DNA of 42,141 nt. Source: Kofleriaceae bacterium. Lineage in GTDB: Bacteria; Myxococcota_A; Polyangia; Haliangiales; Haliangiaceae. The stretch is taken from positions 1 to 42,141 of the forward strand of contig JABFXX010000106.1 of NCBI GenBank assembly GCA_013368795.1, in the 5' to 3' direction. Numbering within the stretch: position 1 is the first letter of the stretch; each line of letters begins with the position of its first letter. Below are positions 16,143 through 27,804 of the stretch, piece by piece. Both the position numbers and the translations under genes were made by a program. The notes beneath the pieces are model-generated. The model ran no database searches, was not told the DNA's origin, and saw nothing but the letters and a program-made list of their open reading frames with translations.

Positions 16143-16214
16143 GCGTCCGCCCCCATCGGCAAGATTTGAGAGCCCGGCCCGTATCCTTTCGCCGCGCTCG
16201 ATCGTCGTCCCGGC

Positions 16215-16859
16215 ATGAGTCTCACTTCCGCCGTTCACAGCTCGACGACGCTCGAGCTCTACCTGCATCCGCTGGCGTCCTACTGCTGGAAGGTCCTGCT
16301 CGCGCTGTACGAGACCGACACGCCGTTCACGCCGCACATCATCGATCTCGCCGATCCGGCCCAACGTGCCGAGCTGGCCGCGCTGTGGCCGTTTGCGCGG
16401 TTCCCCGTGCTCCGCGATCACGCGCGCGGCGAGTTGGTCCCCGAGTCCTCGATCATCATCGAGTACCTCGCGCGTCACTACCCCGCTGCCGCTCACCTCG
16501 TGCCCGATGACCTCGATGTCCGCGCGCGCGATCGGCTCTTCGATCTCTACGTGCAGGATCCGATGGGCCGCATCGTTCGCGACATGCTGAAGCCCGGCGA
16601 CCCCGCGATCGTTGCCGACGCGAAGCAGATGATCCGGACCGCCTACGACATCGTCGACAAGCTCCCCGAGCGCGGCGACTTCACGCTCGCCGATTGCGCG
16701 GCGGCACCGGCGCTGTTCTACGCCGATCAGATCATCCCCATCGAACAGCCGCGCACACGCGCGTATCTCGATCGGCTCCTCGCGCGCCCGTCGATGATCC
16801 GCGTGCGTCGCGAAGCGGAGCCGTACTGGCACAACTTCCCCGGCGCTCGCGCTCGCTAG
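16215..16859 (+). CDS. Glutathione S-transferase family protein
   Basis: 214 residues. The N-terminal thioredoxin-like domain (about 12-88) starts LELYLHPLASYCWKVLLALY, where the Ser/Cys region holds the candidate catalytic residue, and continues through FARFPVLRDH (the cis-Pro loop) and ESSIIIEYLARHYP, which binds the gamma-glutamyl part of glutathione. The helical C-terminal domain (about 95-205) includes GDFTLADCAAAPALFYADQI, the conserved N-capping motif of GSTs. Probably cytosolic. Class is uncertain. Upstream, TATCCT at 16182-16187 could be a -10 box with a leader of about 20 nt. It stands alone between the secreted pair and the metalloprotease. Confidence 0.92.
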   Translation: MSLTSAVHSSTTLELYLHPLASYCWKVLLALYETDTPFTPHIIDLADPAQRAELAALWPFARFPVLRDHARGELVPESSIIIEYLARHYPAAAHLVPDDLDVRARDRLFDLYVQDPMGRIVRDMLKPGDPAIVADAKQMIRTAYDIVDKLPERGDFTLADCAAAPALFYADQIIPIEQPRTRAYLDRLLARPSMIRVRREAEPYWHNFPGARAR

Positions 16860-16966
16860 TCGTCTCGACGGCGCTCGTGCGGGTACACGCGAGTGCGAAG
16901 CGAGCCCACGTGTCGCCGTGCATCAATTTGCGGCACGGGTGGCGATATCTCTCCCGAGTATAAGGA

Positions 16967-16989
16967 TTCCCCCAATTGCGGTTGGGGAA
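16967..16989 (+). promoter_or_regulatory. Inverted repeat in the region upstream of the metalloprotease start
   Basis: TTCCCCCAA (16967-16975) and TTGGGGAA (16982-16989) are complementary apart from one bulged C, with a 6-nt loop. A TATAAG hexamer at 16959-16964 just before it could be a -10 box. The repeat would overlap the transcription start, so an operator or a 5' hairpin are both possible. An AGGAGGGA ribosome binding site follows at 17003-17010. Confidence 0.45.
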
Positions 16990-17015
16990 CCACTTGGACG
17001 TCAGGAGGGAATCTC

Positions 17016-19490
17016 ATGTCTCGAGAAGCTTCTCTGCTCCTACTGCCTTTCTGTCTGCTCTACGCAGGCACCGGATGCAGGACCGGCGACGAACCGGTCG
17101 CGGCAGCTACGGCCGCCGTCACCGAGGATCCGCTGCGCTGCTCCTTCTCCTCCGCGGGCACCAGCGATCCTCCCTCGGGGAGGGTGAAGCTCACCATCCT
17201 CGACATGAAGCTCAACTCCGACATGGAGGGCGACGACGACTACGTTCCCTTCTACGACAACCGCGCGGACGTGTTCGGCGAAGTCGAGATCAATGCCGAC
17301 GGTACGCCGGAGACGTTCAAAGTCCCGGAGATCAGCGAGAGCGACTTCCCTCACTGGACCGAGGGCAACAGCTTCGTCAGTAACCCTGCGCGCGTGGGAG
17401 ACCCGGTCCGCTTCGTGATCCGCCTTCGCGAAGACGACTGGGGGGCCACCGGAAGCAACGACGTGGTCGATATCAACCCGGACCCCGGCCGCGATGACCT
17501 CGAGTTCCAGCTCGACACCTGCTCCATGGAGCTGACGGGTGACATCACCCAGAGCGCGCGGGATACCGTCGAGGTCCCATCGGGAACTGGATCCAACCAG
17601 GGGAAGTTGCGCTTCAAGGTCGAGATGGCCGACGGGCGTCCTCTCTCTCCCGGCGGTGACGTCGCGCTCGTCGGCTTCGATCTGGTGCAGGTCCTGCCGA
17701 ACGTCGACCGGCTGGTCGCGGATAAGCCCGCCGTGGCGCTGGTGACGGTGGCGAACAACACTCCGGTGCCGCAACCAGTCTCGGTGCGGCTGCGGGTGTT
17801 CACGCCCAACGCAACGGTCTACGACTGCATCGAGTCGATGGGCGACAAGCTGGATGTCGGCGAGGTCCGGTCCAAGTACATCGGAGCGCTCACGCCGACG
17901 TCGAACTGCCTGCCGGTCCAGATGCCAGCCGGCAGCTGCTCGGGCTACGAGGGCACGGCGATCGCGACCTTGATCCTCGACCCGACGGCCGAGATACCAG
18001 ACAGAACCGCTTGCTGGGCGCTCAACAACACGAGCGGAGCGCAACACTGGAACGTCGTCACCAATCGGCAGCCCAAGCTTCTCTGGATCCGCACGGGACG
18101 ACTCCTCGACGCAGGCCACCTGGCCACGACGTCCCAGTTCAACACCATCCACGATCTGGGCATGCCGTTCATCCGCGGCGTGTATCCGACGTCGGGGTTT
18201 ACGGACCTGGTCTCCAACATCCAGTTCATTCCGCCCATCGCGGGAGGCGTCTACGACTTCCTCGCCACGCTGCTCACCGGCTTTGGCGTACCCGCGGATG
18301 CCGCGACCCCGTTCGCGATCGTCTACGAGCTGGACGCGGTCGCAGCGCTGGTCGGCGTCGACCGGATCATGGGAGTGCTGCCCAAGGCGTGGTTCGACAA
18401 CTTCCTCTATGGCATCTGGGATCGCCCGACGGGACTCTCGCTCGGCGAGTGGCACTCGCGCGCGGTCATCTTCGAGTCGGAGTCGAAGGACAGCGACGGC
18501 AATACCGGGCCGAAGCCTACGCTGCCGGGACACGAGCTCGGCCACACCTACGGCCTGTCTCTCGACCCCACCATCAAGGACGACTGGAAATGCCAGATCG
18601 GCGGGACGCTCGGCGTCATCGCCTGTGGAATCGCGGGCGGTTTTGACGAGTACAACAGCAGCACCCATGAAGCCGGAGTGCCGACGTGGGGCTACTGGGT
18701 CCCTCAAGGCACACTGGGAGACTGGGATGGGCTCGCCGGCGAGCAATGCGATAGCAACTGCCTGATGGGCGGCAGCCCGATGAATGCCCACAAGGATTGG
18801 GGCATCGCGAAGAGATGGATCGACACGGCGGACTACGACCAGCTCAACAACAAGCTCACCAGCTGCAAAGGCAGAGGCCCGGGAGTCATCTACGTGTCAG
18901 GCGTCATCGCGGAGGACGACACTGCGGTGCTCGGCTGGATCTTCTCGCAGCCTGACGCCGAGCGCGAGGTGGACTTCCCCACGATGCGGGGCGAGCACGA
19001 AACGGCCTATAGCATCACGTTCGTCGATCGCAGCGGTAACAACCTCTCGGAGTCCGAGCTCCCCTTGAGCTGGACCCACCCCGAGGTCACCGCGAAGCTG
19101 CGCGCAACCCTCTTCGCCGGCTACGCCTCGTTCCCGGCGGGGACGGCGGAGATTCAGATCTGGAACCGGACCAACGGCAAGCTCCTGGCGAAGCAGACGG
19201 TGACGGCCACTGCTCCAAGCCTGAGCGCGCCCACGCTCGGCGTCCGGATCAGCGGCGGGCAGCGCTTCCTGGATGTGTCCTGGACCGCCAGCGACCGGGA
19301 GGGCGGCACGCTGAAGCACTTCGTGATGATCAGCCCCGACGGCGCCCAGTGGTGGCCGGTGGCCCACGGGCTCACGAGCCCGAGCTACTCGCTGGATCTC
19401 GTCGATGTGCCCTCGGGGCGGTACACGGTGCGTGTCATGACGACGGATGGTGTGAACGTCCGATCGCAAGACGGCTCGATTTCGCTGTAA
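17016..19490 (+). CDS. Secreted lipoprotein, putative metzincin-like zinc protease
   Basis: 824 residues from ATG 17016, fixed by a strong AGGAGGGA site. Lipobox TGC follows a hydrophobic stretch (LLLLPFCLLYAGTGC). The zinc-protease motif HELGH lies at 506-510, continuing TYGLSLD: the metzincin pattern HExxHxxG is met, but the third ligand position is Leu and an Asp follows one place later. CLMGGSPM (Met584) looks like a Met-turn. A CARDB-like region (VLPNVDRLVADKPAVALVTV) comes before, and a fibronectin-III-like domain ends the protein. Codon use differs from the neighbours: AGA three times, ATA, AAA and AGG occur, all rare elsewhere here, which suggests transfer. Exact family unknown to me. 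Confidence 0.78.
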   Translation: MSREASLLLLPFCLLYAGTGCRTGDEPVAAATAAVTEDPLRCSFSSAGTSDPPSGRVKLTILDMKLNSDMEGDDDYVPFYDNRADVFGEVEINADGTPETFKVPEISESDFPHWTEGNSFVSNPARVGDPVRFVIRLREDDWGATGSNDVVDINPDPGRDDLEFQLDTCSMELTGDITQSARDTVEVPSGTGSNQGKLRFKVEMADGRPLSPGGDVALVGFDLVQVLPNVDRLVADKPAVALVTVANNTPVPQPVSVRLRVFTPNATVYDCIESMGDKLDVGEVRSKYIGALTPTSNCLPVQMPAGSCSGYEGTAIATLILDPTAEIPDRTACWALNNTSGAQHWNVVTNRQPKLLWIRTGRLLDAGHLATTSQFNTIHDLGMPFIRGVYPTSGFTDLVSNIQFIPPIAGGVYDFLATLLTGFGVPADAATPFAIVYELDAVAALVGVDRIMGVLPKAWFDNFLYGIWDRPTGLSLGEWHSRAVIFESESKDSDGNTGPKPTLPGHELGHTYGLSLDPTIKDDWKCQIGGTLGVIACGIAGGFDEYNSSTHEAGVPTWGYWVPQGTLGDWDGLAGEQCDSNCLMGGSPMNAHKDWGIAKRWIDTADYDQLNNKLTSCKGRGPGVIYVSGVIAEDDTAVLGWIFSQPDAEREVDFPTMRGEHETAYSITFVDRSGNNLSESELPLSWTHPEVTAKLRATLFAGYASFPAGTAEIQIWNRTNGKLLAKQTVTATAPSLSAPTLGVRISGGQRFLDVSWTASDREGGTLKHFVMISPDGAQWWPVAHGLTSPSYSLDLVDVPSGRYTVRVMTTDGVNVRSQDGSISL

Positions 19491-19604
19491 GGCGCTGGCG
19501 AATTCCCGGCATTGGGGAGCGGCGCTTCGGTGCCGCTCTCCAGCCGTGGGACGTCCGGTACTCGGACATCGAGTCGGCCGGCGTGCCTCGCTTGCTGACT
19601 GTCG

Positions 19605-19678
19605 TGATCCCAACAGGAATCGAACCTGTGACCTACGGTTTAGGAAACCGTCGCTCTATCCAACTGAGCTATGGGACC
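19605..19678 (-). tRNA. tRNA-Arg (anticodon CCU)
   Basis: 74 nt on the minus strand that fold as a complete cloverleaf: acceptor GGTCCCA/TGGGATC (one G-U), D-stem GCTC/GAGC, anticodon stem ACGGT/ACCGT with loop TTCCTAA (anticodon CCT), and T-stem ACAGG/CCTGT with TTCGATT loop. The discriminator is A; CCA is not encoded. It reads AGG codons, which are rare in this genome but present in the neighbouring metalloprotease gene. TAAGTA lies 15 nt upstream as a possible -10. Confidence 0.97.
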
Positions 19679-19836
19679 GCTCGGGTGCAATTACTTAGCA
19701 CGGGTGGCGACGCGATCCGAGCAATCCCGGGTCGAACCCCACGTGCTCGACGCAGTCGCGCGCGTCAGCCGGATCGCCGCCGGCGCCGACGCTGTCGTTC
19801 ACGCCGACCGCGTAGTACGGCTCGGAGGAACGAGGA

Positions 19837-20004
19837 TCAGCCGTGCATCGGCGAGCGCAGCGTGATGAGGATCGTCACGATGATCGACGCGACCGCCGAC
19901 ATGAGGATCGGCCAGATCACGATCGTCCCGATCCGTTGCTCGGGTTGGACGTAGGTCTCCGCATCACCGACTTCGTACGTGAGGTGGTGGGCGATTGTCG
20001 ACAT
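19837..20004 (-). CDS. Small single-pass membrane protein
   Basis: 55 residues, ATG at 20004 and TGA at 19837. The N-terminal half is polar (MSTIAHHLTYEVGDAETYVQ), followed by one strongly hydrophobic helix (GTIVIWPILMSAVASIIVTI) and a short tail (LRSPMHG). I do not recognise it. Its third-position GC and the coherent membrane helix argue for a real gene, but no Shine-Dalgarno is clear. Just downstream, another frame on the same strand (roughly 19690-19830) also has coding-like composition (YYAVGVNDSVGAGGDPADAR) but no clear start, and could be a remnant. Confidence 0.45.
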   Translation of the reverse strand: MSTIAHHLTYEVGDAETYVQPEQRIGTIVIWPILMSAVASIIVTILITLRSPMHG

Positions 20005-20157
20005 GATCGTCGGCCGTGCATCGCGCGCGCCGCGGGAGCCGATTGGAACGCACTATCTGGCGTTCAGTTCGTGATCGTATCGTGCGATCTCGCATCGATA
20101 GCTGGTCGGTCCAACGGCGGGCGCGCCAGGTTATGGACCCGAGTTGTGAGCTACCTC

Positions 20158-20163
20158 TATAGT
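20158..20163 (+). promoter_or_regulatory. Candidate -10 box (TATAGT) for the kinase gene at 20174
   Basis: TATAGT lies 10 nt before the ATG at 20174; the predicted start of transcription is about 3 nt before the codon. No Shine-Dalgarno sequence and no convincing -35 are visible. Confidence 0.4.
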
Positions 20164-20173
20164 TTAGAGTGCG

Positions 20174-21424
20174 ATGGAAACGGTGGAGACGGTAGGTGGC
20201 CGTTACGCCCTGGACGGCACGCTGGGCGAAGGTGGGATGGGCCAGGTCTATCGCGCCCGGCATCTCCAGCTCGGCAAGGCGTTCGCGCTGAAGATCATCG
20301 CGCCTGCGTTCGCGGCGGATCACGCGGCCCGCGCGCGCTTCAACCAGGAAGCAAAGCTCGCGAGCGAAATCTCGCATCCGAACATCGTCTCGGTCGTCGA
20401 CTTCGGCGAGGACGCGCAGTACGGCGCGTACATGGTGATGGAGCTCGTCGAGGGCGAGCCACTCGTCGCGCCCGGCACGCTGCCGATGACGGTGAAGCGC
20501 GCGATCGACGTGCTCGGCCAGGTCGCCGAGGCGCTCGATCACATCCACAAGCGCGGCATCATCCACGGCGATGTGAAGGCCGACAACATCATGCTGACCG
20601 CAGAGGGCGCGAGCTCGAGCGGGACACGACGGCGACGGCTGGTGCGGCTCCTCGACTTCGGTCTCGCGCGCAGGCCCGAGGCGAGCGAGGAGAACGAGGG
20701 CGTCAGCGGCAGTCCTCACTACCTCGCGCCCGAGCGAGCGGCAGGCGGTCCGCCGAGCGTACAGAGCGACGTGTACGCGCTCGGTGTGCTCGGCTACCTG
20801 CTGCTGACGGGCACCCTGCCCTACGACGGCAACATCGTCGAGGTTCTGATGGCGCACATCCACAACACGCCGGACCCGATGTCGGATCGGCGCAAGGAAG
20901 AGCTCGATGCGGCGCTCGAGAGCCTGATCTTCCGCGCGATGGCGAAGGACCCGGCGCAGCGCCACGGCAGCGCCGCCGCGTTCAAGTACGAGCTCAACAC
21001 GGTGATGGACATGCTCGACATGGGCCGTCGCCGCACGCGCGGCAGCGGCACGATGCAGCCGGAGAACGCGCGCGAGCACGCGATCCAGCAGGCATTCGAT
21101 CGGTCGCGCGTGCCGCAGGCGCTGATCTCGCTCGACGGAAACATCGTCGCGAGCAACCGCGCGTTCAACAAGTTCGTCAATCGCGACGAGAAGGGCTGCG
21201 ACGGCGTCGCGCTCGCCGACACGTCGCTGCCCGGGTTCGTGCCGGGACTCGTGCGCGCGCTGCGGCAGGTCCACATCGACGGCAAGCCGACCGAGCAGCG
21301 CGCCACCGTCTCGCGCGGCAAGAGTCGCAAGCCGCTCGAGCTGACGCTGTGGTTATCGCCCCTGCCGATCGCCGGGCAGGAGATCCATATGTTCGTCCGC
21401 GTGCAGGAAGTCGATCAGGGTTAG
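20174..21424 (+). CDS. Ser/Thr protein kinase (non-RD) with C-terminal PAS-like domain
   Basis: 416 residues. Kinase domain about 10-275: glycine loop GEGGMGQVY, ATP-anchoring Lys40 (FALKII), catalytic loop HGDVKADN (Asp133, Asn138), DFG at 161-163 and APE in YLAPERAAG. The Arg before the catalytic Asp is replaced by Gly (HGD, not HRD), so activation-loop control may differ from RD kinases. The C-terminal part (about 300-416) looks like a PAS-type sensor: QALISLDGNIVASNRAFNKFV ... ELTLWLSPLPIAGQEIHMFV. There is no membrane segment, so it is probably cytosolic. Its stop overlaps the convergent small lipoprotein gene by 4 nt. Substrates unknown. Confidence 0.92.
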   Translation: METVETVGGRYALDGTLGEGGMGQVYRARHLQLGKAFALKIIAPAFAADHAARARFNQEAKLASEISHPNIVSVVDFGEDAQYGAYMVMELVEGEPLVAPGTLPMTVKRAIDVLGQVAEALDHIHKRGIIHGDVKADNIMLTAEGASSSGTRRRRLVRLLDFGLARRPEASEENEGVSGSPHYLAPERAAGGPPSVQSDVYALGVLGYLLLTGTLPYDGNIVEVLMAHIHNTPDPMSDRRKEELDAALESLIFRAMAKDPAQRHGSAAAFKYELNTVMDMLDMGRRRTRGSGTMQPENAREHAIQQAFDRSRVPQALISLDGNIVASNRAFNKFVNRDEKGCDGVALADTSLPGFVPGLVRALRQVHIDGKPTEQRATVSRGKSRKPLELTLWLSPLPIAGQEIHMFVRVQEVDQG

Positions 21425-21858
21425 GGCCCGACCGACTTCACCTTCGGCTCGGCGTTCAGGTTGTCGAGGCACGCGAGCATCGGCTCGCACTCGGACTCTT
21501 CGCGCTGGCAGACCTCGAGCACGCGCACCTGACGCGACGAGTACTGCGCGTTCTTGCACGTCTTGATGAACTCGTCGGTGTTCTTCTCGAGGACCGCCGA
21601 CTTGGTGTCCTGATCGAACTGCTGCTGGGTCACCTTGCCCGCGGCGAGTGCCGCCTTCGCGTCGGCGAGCGCGCAGTTCGTCATGCGAGGCCCGAGCGTG
21701 TCGCACGCGGCATCGCGGCGTCGCTCGAGCTCGCTGCGCGAGTCCTGGACCGGGCCGGTCTCGGCCGAGTTACCGCCTGCATTGCTGACCGAGGTAGTCG
21801 GCTGCTTGGGGCCGCACGCGACGAGCAGGAGGACGAAGGCGAGGTTCTTCATGGTCAT
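21421..21858 (-). CDS. Small cysteine-containing lipoprotein
   Basis: 145 residues from ATG 21858, supported by GGAG 9 nt upstream; ATG 21852 is an alternative. Lipobox LVAC (Cys15) follows the hydrophobic MKNLAFVLLLVAC. The body has about seven Cys residues in pairs (CDTLGPRMTNC, CKNAQYSSRQVRVLEVCQREESEC, CLDN), which should form disulfides, and is otherwise helical. It resembles the 21877-22248 product in layout (lipobox, short Gly/Ser linker, CD...PR... helical Cys pairs). Last gene of the surE operon, 18 nt after its neighbour. Its stop overlaps the convergent kinase by 4 nt. Function unknown. Confidence 0.75.
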   Translation of the reverse strand: MTMKNLAFVLLLVACGPKQPTTSVSNAGGNSAETGPVQDSRSELERRRDAACDTLGPRMTNCALADAKAALAAGKVTQQQFDQDTKSAVLEKNTDEFIKTCKNAQYSSRQVRVLEVCQREESECEPMLACLDNLNAEPKVKSVGP

Positions 21859-21876
21859 CGAGACACGCTCCGGTCG

Positions 21877-22248
21877 CTAACGTTTCAGGGCGTCGCCGTC
21901 GGTGCCTTCGTCGTCGAGCGGCACGAGGCAGCGCTTCTCGAGCTCGGCAACGCTCGGCACGGCTGCGAGGCATGGGACGGCCGTCGCCGGATCCTTGGCG
22001 CAGTCGGCCATCGCCATCGCGGTGTTGTCGGCGACCGCGTCGTCGACGCGCTTGGGCTCCTTCACCTGGGCCTCGGCGCGATAGAGCTGCTCGACGCGCG
22101 GCTTCACGTCGTCGCACGTCCTGGCGTTCGTGGACGCCGGCGTGATCTCCGCGCTACCGAGGCCGCCCTGCGAGCCGGTCGTCGGTGCCGCCGGCTTGCT
22201 CGGACACGCGCACAGAACGAATCCCAGCGCAGGCAGCCACCGCTTCAT
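21877..22248 (-). CDS. Small cysteine-containing lipoprotein
   Basis: 123 residues with a signal peptide ending in the lipobox LCAC (MKRWLPALGFVLCAC, Cys15). Then a Gly/Pro-rich linker and a helical, cysteine-paired domain (CDDVKPRVEQLYRAEAQ, DCAKDPATAVPCLAAV, ELEKRCLVP). It looks like a diverged relative of the next gene. The start lies 10 nt after the surE stop, so both lipoproteins are probably expressed with surE. No recognised family. Such small Cys-paired lipoproteins are frequent in Myxococcota genomes, but a function cannot be given. Confidence 0.75.
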   Translation of the reverse strand: MKRWLPALGFVLCACPSKPAAPTTGSQGGLGSAEITPASTNARTCDDVKPRVEQLYRAEAQVKEPKRVDDAVADNTAMAMADCAKDPATAVPCLAAVPSVAELEKRCLVPLDDEGTDGDALKR

Positions 22249-22258
22249 CGCGGCGAGC

Positions 22259-23035
<777 letters not shown>

Positions 23036-23040
23036 CTTGG

Positions 23041-23071
23041 AAAAAAAGGTGGACGGCTGGGGGAGCCGTCC
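23041..23071 (-). terminator. Intrinsic terminator after tRNA-Pro
   Basis: On the minus strand an 8-bp perfect stem GGACGGCT/AGCCGTCC with loop CCCCC is followed by ACC and seven T. It ends transcription of the tRNA-Pro gene and lies only 5 nt before the surE start. Confidence 0.9.
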
Positions 23072-23078
23072 GTCCCGG

Positions 23079-23152
23079 TCGAGGCGACAGGATTTGAACC
23101 TGCGACCCCCAGACCCCCAGTCTGGTGCGCTACCAGGCTGCGCTACGCCTCG
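23079..23152 (-). tRNA. tRNA-Pro (anticodon GGG)
   Basis: 74 nt on the minus strand: acceptor CGAGGCG/CGCCTCG, D-stem GCGC/GCGC, anticodon stem CCAGA/TCTGG with loop CTGGGGG (anticodon GGG), T-stem GCAGG/CCTGT with TTCAAAT loop, discriminator A, no encoded CCA. A terminator follows at 23041-23071. TTGCCA (23189-23194) 17 nt from TAGTAG (23166-23171) could be its promoter, overlapping the end of ihfA. Confidence 0.97.
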
Positions 23153-23179
23153 GGTGGGAGCGCATCTACTACTAGGAAA

Positions 23180-23479
23180 CTAGACTGGTGGCAACCCGTT
23201 GAGAATGTTCTTGAGCACCTGCGACGGTTTGAACGTCAAAACTCGACGAGCCGGGATCAGAATCGGCACCGCGCGCTGGGGATCTCGCCCCATCCGGTCC
23301 TTCTTGTCGCGCACGACGAAGTTACCGAAACCCGAGATCTTGATCTTCTCGCCGCGCTCGAGGGTTTCCTTCACGACGTTGAAGACCGTCTCGACGATCT
23401 CCGCAGCTTCCTTCTTCGAGAAGCCGCCTACTTTTTCGTAGACCGACTCGATGATGTCGGCTTTGGTCATTCGCGCCAT
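23180..23479 (-). CDS. ihfA: Integration host factor subunit alpha (IHF/HU family)
   Basis: 99 residues from ATG 23479; ATG 23470 (MTKADIIESVYEKV) is an alternative. The sequence is a typical IHF/HU subunit: helices MTKADIIESVYEKVGGFSKK and AAEIVETVFNVVKETLERGEKIKI, the core strand SGFGNFVV and the beta arm ending AVPILIPARRVLTFKPSQVLK. IHF bends DNA and acts as a heterodimer with IhfB. Its position after pheT is the classic order. The usual arm sequence G-R-N-P is G-R-D-P here. A separate inverted repeat sits directly before the start, so it may have its own promoter. Confidence 0.93.
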   Translation of the reverse strand: MARMTKADIIESVYEKVGGFSKKEAAEIVETVFNVVKETLERGEKIKISGFGNFVVRDKKDRMGRDPQRAVPILIPARRVLTFKPSQVLKNILNGLPPV

Positions 23480-23501
23480 GGAGTCACACTAACACGACTC
23501 C
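23480..23501. promoter_or_regulatory. Inverted repeat abutting the ihfA start codon
   Basis: GGAGTC (23480-23485) and GACTCC (23496-23501) are perfect complements around a 10-nt spacer. The repeat directly borders the ATG at 23477-23479 on the minus strand. GTTAGT within the spacer resembles a -10 box 8 nt from the ATG. An operator for IHF or another regulator is possible. Confidence 0.4.
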
Positions 23502-23561
23502 CGGCAAGATCAGGCTCTCAAGCCATTGGATTCTATGGGATCCCTGCGACTCGGTGCGACA

Positions 23562-23597
23562 TGCCCGAAGCGCCAATCGTCCATTGGGCTTCGGGCA
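23562..23597 (-). other. Long hairpin between pheT and ihfA
   Basis: TGCCCGAAGC and GCTTCGGGCA form a 10-bp perfect stem that continues inward as CCAAT/ATTGG, separated by one bulged base, with a 5-nt loop. It begins about 5 nt after the pheT stop. No T-run follows, so it is not a textbook terminator and could be a processing or stability element. Confidence 0.6.
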
Positions 23598-23602
23598 GAT
23601 CC

Positions 23603-27063
<3,461 letters not shown>

Positions 27064-27077
27064 AAATGCACAAACGC

Positions 27078-27104
27078 AAAAACGGCGACCCTTTCGAGCC
27101 GCCG
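27078..27104 (-). terminator. Intrinsic terminator or attenuator upstream of pheS
   Basis: Minus strand: CGGCGGCTC and GGGTCGCCG pair over 9 bp (two G-U), with a GAAA tetraloop, followed by TTTTT. It lies between rplT and pheS, 14 nt before the pheS ATG. It could end the infC-rpmI-rplT transcript, or act as an attenuator for pheST as in enteric bacteria, where a Phe-rich leader peptide is used. No such peptide is evident. Confidence 0.75.
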
Positions 27105-27131
27105 TCAATTCCTAGCAAGTGATCGGTCGGC

Positions 27132-27470
27132 TTACGCTGCGACGATCTTCTGAAACGCGACCGGATCGCTGATCGCGATCTCGGCGAGCATCTTGCGGTT
27201 GAGGCCGATGGCGCCGCCGCTGAGCTTGCCCATGAGCTTGCTGTAGCTGATGCCGAGCGCACGCGCTGCCGCGTTGATGCGCTGGATCCACAGCGAGCGG
27301 AAGTCCCGCTTGCGAACCTTGCGCGAGCGGTACATGTGCATCCACGCGTGCTGAACGCTCTCGTTCGCGATCGCATGGCAGTTCTTCCGCTTGCCGCGGA
27401 AACCACTCGCATGCTTCAGCAGGCGGTTACGACGGCGGCGGGCTTTGAATCCTCGTTTTGCGCGGGGCAT
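27132..27470 (-). CDS. rplT: 50S ribosomal protein L20
   Basis: 112 residues, the normal L20 length, starting MPRAKRGFKARRRRNRLLKH. Basic N-terminal extension that penetrates 23S rRNA, then the helical globular domain (HAWMHMYRSRKVRKRDFRSL, INAAARALGISYSKLMGKLS). L20 helps early 50S assembly and, in many bacteria, represses rpmI-rplT translation by binding its own mRNA. It follows rpmI after 24 nt and is followed by the pheS attenuator hairpin. Confidence 0.97.
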   Translation of the reverse strand: MPRAKRGFKARRRRNRLLKHASGFRGKRKNCHAIANESVQHAWMHMYRSRKVRKRDFRSLWIQRINAAARALGISYSKLMGKLSGGAIGLNRKMLAEIAISDPVAFQKIVAA

Positions 27471-27494
27471 GACGTTCCTCTAAGTCTCTCGTGA

Positions 27495-27692
27495 TCAGGC
27501 GTACGGCAGCAGGATCTCGATCTGGTGATGATGCGCGGGCGGCACGTACGCGCCGTTGCGGAGATGGCGCTTGCGCTTCTTGCCACGGTTGGTCAGCAGG
27601 TGGCGCTTGTGCGTGTGCTGGAACTTGAACTTGCCCGACGCGGTCTTCTTGAACCGCTTCTTGGCGCCGGAATGAGTCTTGACCTTGGGCAT
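27495..27692 (-). CDS. rpmI: 50S ribosomal protein L35
   Basis: 65 residues from ATG 27692 ([20 protein letters not shown]), the conserved L35 start; the longer open frame adds a non-conserved N-terminus. Highly basic, typical length and pattern ([20 protein letters not shown]). The gene lies between infC and rplT in the classic order. Upstream, between 27693 and 27803, lie a stable hairpin and other potential structure that could hold the L20 autoregulatory site. Confidence 0.96.
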   Translation of the reverse strand: MPKVKTHSGAKKRFKKTASGKFKFQHTHKRHLLTNRGKKRKRHLRNGAYVPPAHHHQIEILLPYA

Positions 27693-27774
27693 GACGCGAG
27701 GAGCGGTTTTATGCCCCAGCGCTGCTGACAAGACAAGGCTTTTGTCCGTTTTCCGCCACGAACAGATCGAGGCG

Positions 27775-27804
27775 GGGCTCCCCCAGAATTCCGGGGGTTA
27801 GCCC
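27775..27804 (-). other. Hairpin at the infC-rpmI junction
   Basis: On the minus strand GGGCT/AGCCC and CCCCC/GGGGG form nested stems with a loop of about 8 nt. The left arm includes the last base of the infC stop. No T-run follows. It may be a processing, attenuation or L20-binding element upstream of rpmI. Confidence 0.5.

Noticed and set aside
19605..19678. Attachment site at tRNA-Arg
   Set aside because: No second copy of the tRNA 3' end and no integrase gene in the window.
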